Of a stretch of DNA of 64,000 bases, positions 62,475 to 64,000 are shown in pieces. The stretch's first letter is position 1; every line of letters starts with the position of its first letter. The position numbers and the translations under genes are program-made. The stretch is from Cohnella sp. SGD-V74. GTDB taxonomy: Bacteria; Bacillota; Bacilli; Paenibacillales; Paenibacillaceae. The stretch spans positions 1 through 64,000 of the forward strand of contig NZ_PVYW01000010.1 in the NCBI RefSeq assembly GCF_003001675.1, read 5' to 3'. A model generated the notes under the pieces. The model made no database searches, was not told the origin of the DNA, and saw only the letters and a list, made by a program, of their open reading frames with translations.

Positions 62475-62518
62475 AACTCCCCTTCCTTTTACTCCAATGT
62501 AAAAGCGGAAGGGGAGTT
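62475..62518. promoter_or_regulatory. Hairpin covering the SDR ribosome binding site
   Basis: AACTCCCCTTCC (62475-62486) and GGAAGGGGAGTT (62507-62518) are perfect complements, with CTTTTAC/GTAAAAG continuing inside. On the minus strand the 3' arm holds the SDR ribosome binding site; on the plus strand a T-run follows, so it is also a possible terminator for transcripts coming from the left. Confidence 0.7.
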
Positions 62519-62528
62519 TTTCATTAAC

Positions 62529-63110
62529 CTAGGTTAATTTCCTGCGAATTCGGCTCAGAGCTACAGGGGTGATTCCCAAGTAAGAGGCCACGTGATATTG
62601 AGGAATGAGAGTCTCGAGCGGGCCATAACGCTCCAGAAACTTCAGATATCTGGCTTCGGCGGAGAGCAGAAGGAATTCGCGTTCCCGCAGCTCCTTCTTC
62701 ATGTACAGCTGTTCGACGAGGATGCGGCCAAGCCGTTCCCAGCAAGGATGCCTGTCGTAGAGGGCGCGGAAGTCGGAATACCGGACGGTCAGCAGCAGGC
62801 TGTCCGCGAGAGCCTGTATGGAGAAATGGGACGGAGAACCCGCCAGCAAGGCGCCGTAAGAAGCGACGAAATCGTGGGCCGAGCAGAAGCTCTTATTGAA
62901 CTCGCCGCCGTCCGGAGTGGCGTAATACAGGCGGAACAGCCCCTTCGCGCAGAAGGCGATGGCGTCGACGGGTTCGTTTTCCCTGACCCAGTGCGCGTTC
63001 TTCGCGACGGTCTGGATCGAGCACAACTTTCGGAAAGCCTCCCATTCGTTCTCCGGAATAGGGGCGATCTGCTGCAGTCTGGCGTAAGCCGATTCCCATA
63101 TCGAATCCAT
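62529..63110 (-). CDS. Crp/Fnr-type regulator (cyclic-nucleotide-binding fold)
   Basis: 193 residues from ATG 63110 with AGGAG upstream. A cNMP-binding-like beta roll (about 25-120; CSIQTVAKNAHWVRENEPVD, AFCAKGLFRLYYATPDGGEF) is followed by a helix and a short HTH (YHVASYLGITPVALSRIRRK) at the C-terminus. The DNA recognition helix ends the protein without the usual wing strands, as in the small group of Crp-like regulators often found beside an SDR or oxidoreductase. Fnr-type cluster cysteines are absent. It probably regulates the adjacent SDR. Confidence 0.88.
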   Translation of the reverse strand: MDSIWESAYARLQQIAPIPENEWEAFRKLCSIQTVAKNAHWVRENEPVDAIAFCAKGLFRLYYATPDGGEFNKSFCSAHDFVASYGALLAGSPSHFSIQALADSLLLTVRYSDFRALYDRHPCWERLGRILVEQLYMKKELREREFLLLSAEARYLKFLERYGPLETLIPQYHVASYLGITPVALSRIRRKLT

Positions 63111-63195
63111 GTCCGCTCCTCTTTTTGCCCAGCGAGTTGATCGTGTTGTGTTATTCGTCGCGGGAGGCGGGGATTCCTTCATGCGGGCCGGCCGC

Positions 63196-63747
63196 TTACG
63201 TCCGTTCGTCCCGATGCGTCTTCCCCGGGTAGTACATGCGGCTTTCCTCCGGCGTTTCGTTTCTCTTCGCGGTGATTTCGGCGGGCGTAAGCTTGAATAC
63301 GGCCGTCCGGCTGCCGAGCGAGGAGACGTATTTCTCGACATGGGCTCGGGACAACGGCTGGTCGTAGTAGTCGGGGACGTATTTGTCCAGCATGGCCTGC
63401 ATGGCATCGGTCGCTTCCTCCAGGTCGGCGACTGGTGCGGCGGTTCCGAAGAGCATGACGCTCATATAAGCGGTATCGGTATGGGCCGGTACGGGAGCCG
63501 TGATCGTGCCGAGGTCCTCGCAGACGGTGAAGCAGGCTTGGGCGTTGCGGCGCAGCATATCGACTTTGCGTCCTTCCGCGGCGCCATGGAAGTAGACCGA
63601 GCCGTTCGTCCAGACGTAGTTCAGGGGGACGACATAGGGGGAGCCATCGGCCGATAAGCCGAGAAAACCGGTTCTCGCCCCGGACAGGAAGCGGTCGATC
63701 GCGTCGGCATCGGTGCACGCCAGCTTAAACATTCGCATCGGAATCAT
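63196..63747 (-). CDS. Flavin-nucleotide-binding protein (pyridoxamine 5'-phosphate oxidase-like)
   Basis: 183 residues from the ATG at 63747 with AGGAG upstream. [20 protein letters not shown] and [20 protein letters not shown] are the split-barrel FMN-binding blocks, and CFTVCEDLG follows, of the NimA-like group. The enzyme would bind FMN; nitroimidazole resistance is known for NimA, but the native reaction here is unknown. It is divergent from a MocR-type regulator, the common pairing for PLP-linked control. Confidence 0.88.
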   Translation of the reverse strand: MIPMRMFKLACTDADAIDRFLSGARTGFLGLSADGSPYVVPLNYVWTNGSVYFHGAAEGRKVDMLRRNAQACFTVCEDLGTITAPVPAHTDTAYMSVMLFGTAAPVADLEEATDAMQAMLDKYVPDYYDQPLSRAHVEKYVSSLGSRTAVFKLTPAEITAKRNETPEESRMYYPGKTHRDERT

Positions 63748-63809
63748 GGTCTGTCGCTCCTTGGGTTAGTTGTGTTACACTCATTGTACGAATCGCCTGA
63801 CAGGGTTAA

Positions 63810-63843
63810 AAGGGACAGAAATAATCGTTTTGCAAGGGACAGA
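63810..63843. promoter_or_regulatory. Direct repeat AAGGGACAGA, possible MocR site
   Basis: Two identical copies (63810-63819 and 63834-63843), 24 bp apart, lie between the flavin-protein gene and the MocR-type gene. For the minus-strand gene (probable -10 TACAAT at 63783-63788) they sit upstream of the -35, as activator sites would; the second also reaches the MocR ribosome binding site. Direct repeats are usual for this regulator family. Confidence 0.55.
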
Positions 63844-63855
63844 TGGAGGAAGCGG

Positions 63856-64000
63856 ATGATCGGATTATCGCCGCTGCTGGACAGGGAGAGCGAGGTTCCC
63901 GTCTACAAGCAGCTATACCGGTACATACGGCGGCAGATCGAATCGGGTCAATTGAAGGAGAACGACAGGCTTCCGTCGATCCGCCAGCTGTCCGCGCACC
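63856..64000 (+). CDS. GntR/MocR-type regulator, N-terminal part (cut by window end)
   Basis: 48 codons are visible from ATG 63856 with GGAGGAAG upstream. LLDRESEVPVYKQLYRYIRR and LKENDRLPSIRQLSA match the start of the GntR winged helix as found in MocR proteins. The aminotransferase-like domain is beyond the window, so GntR without that domain cannot be excluded. It is divergent from the flavin-nucleotide-binding protein gene. Confidence 0.85.
   Translation, partial: MIGLSPLLDRESEVPVYKQLYRYIRRQIESGQLKENDRLPSIRQLSAH

Noticed and set aside
1..64000. tRNA, rRNA and intact insertion-sequence genes
   Set aside because: I looked for tRNA-like cloverleaf ends, rRNA cores and transposase motifs and saw none. 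Small or divergent RNAs could be missed by eye.

Overview
The window looks like a chromosomal segment of a fairly GC-rich, spore-forming type Firmicute of the Paenibacillaceae (Paenibacillus or Cohnella-like). Evidence is the three-SLH-domain surface protein, lipoprotein-fed importers of the LplABC type with YesM/YesN-type two-component systems, several GntR/MocR regulators, strong AGGAGG-type ribosome binding sites with frequent GTG/TTG starts, and a Fur box. This placement is an inference from gene content. Layout: 0.1-2.2 kb is a CRISPR array of 32 repeats of type I-C appearance, read left to right, with its cas genes presumably left of the window. 2.3-3.3 kb is a nucleotidyltransferase-fold gene overlapped by an unknown gene. 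3.5-6.8 kb holds the most unusual locus: an isoprenoid-synthase-fold enzyme with two Asp-rich motifs, a 77-residue peptide with a nitrile-hydratase-type leader (NHLP) ending in a C-terminal Trp, and a convergent 7TM sensor histidine kinase. 6.9-14.5 kb carries a MocR regulator, a degenerate proline-dehydrogenase-like gene, a REC-BTAD regulator and a 1295-residue SLH protein. 14.7-17.6 kb is accessory: a truncated sortase B, a MazF/PemK toxin-antitoxin pair, a VanZ-RDD membrane protein and a 280-bp foldback element. 17.6-21.3 kb is nirC-nirD-nirB for nitrite uptake and NADH-dependent reduction, with two near-identical palindromes at its promoter. 21.4-32 kb combines an LplABC-type importer, a second solute-binding lipoprotein, a YesM/YesN pair and a nucleoside hydrolase-ribokinase operon. 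A 50-bp promoter block occurs with identical internal spacing in front of both the importer and the hydrolase-kinase operon, so they are probably co-regulated and the importer may bring in a nucleoside or ribosyl compound. 32-37 kb has a WYL regulator with a C-terminal frameshift, an alpha/beta hydrolase, and a siderophore importer behind a Fur box. 37.2-48.4 kb is a glycan (probably fructan) locus: two exported GH32-like enzymes, an ABC importer, a cytoplasmic GH32-like enzyme and a LacI-type regulator, with matching LacI-type operators downstream of both divergent sigma-A promoters. 48.5-53.9 kb is mostly housekeeping: rlmN, an aldo-keto reductase, a YhhN protein, csaA, a TlpA-like thioredoxin, and a regulator/effector-binding pair. 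54-61.7 kb is signalling: a five-PAS NarL-type kinase with its response regulator, then CheW, a truncated kinase-dead-looking CheA, a lone LuxR HTH protein and a methyl-accepting chemoreceptor. 61.7-64 kb holds an SDR, a Crp/Fnr regulator, a flavin-nucleotide-binding protein, and the start of a second MocR-type gene cut by the window end. No rRNA or tRNA gene was recognised.
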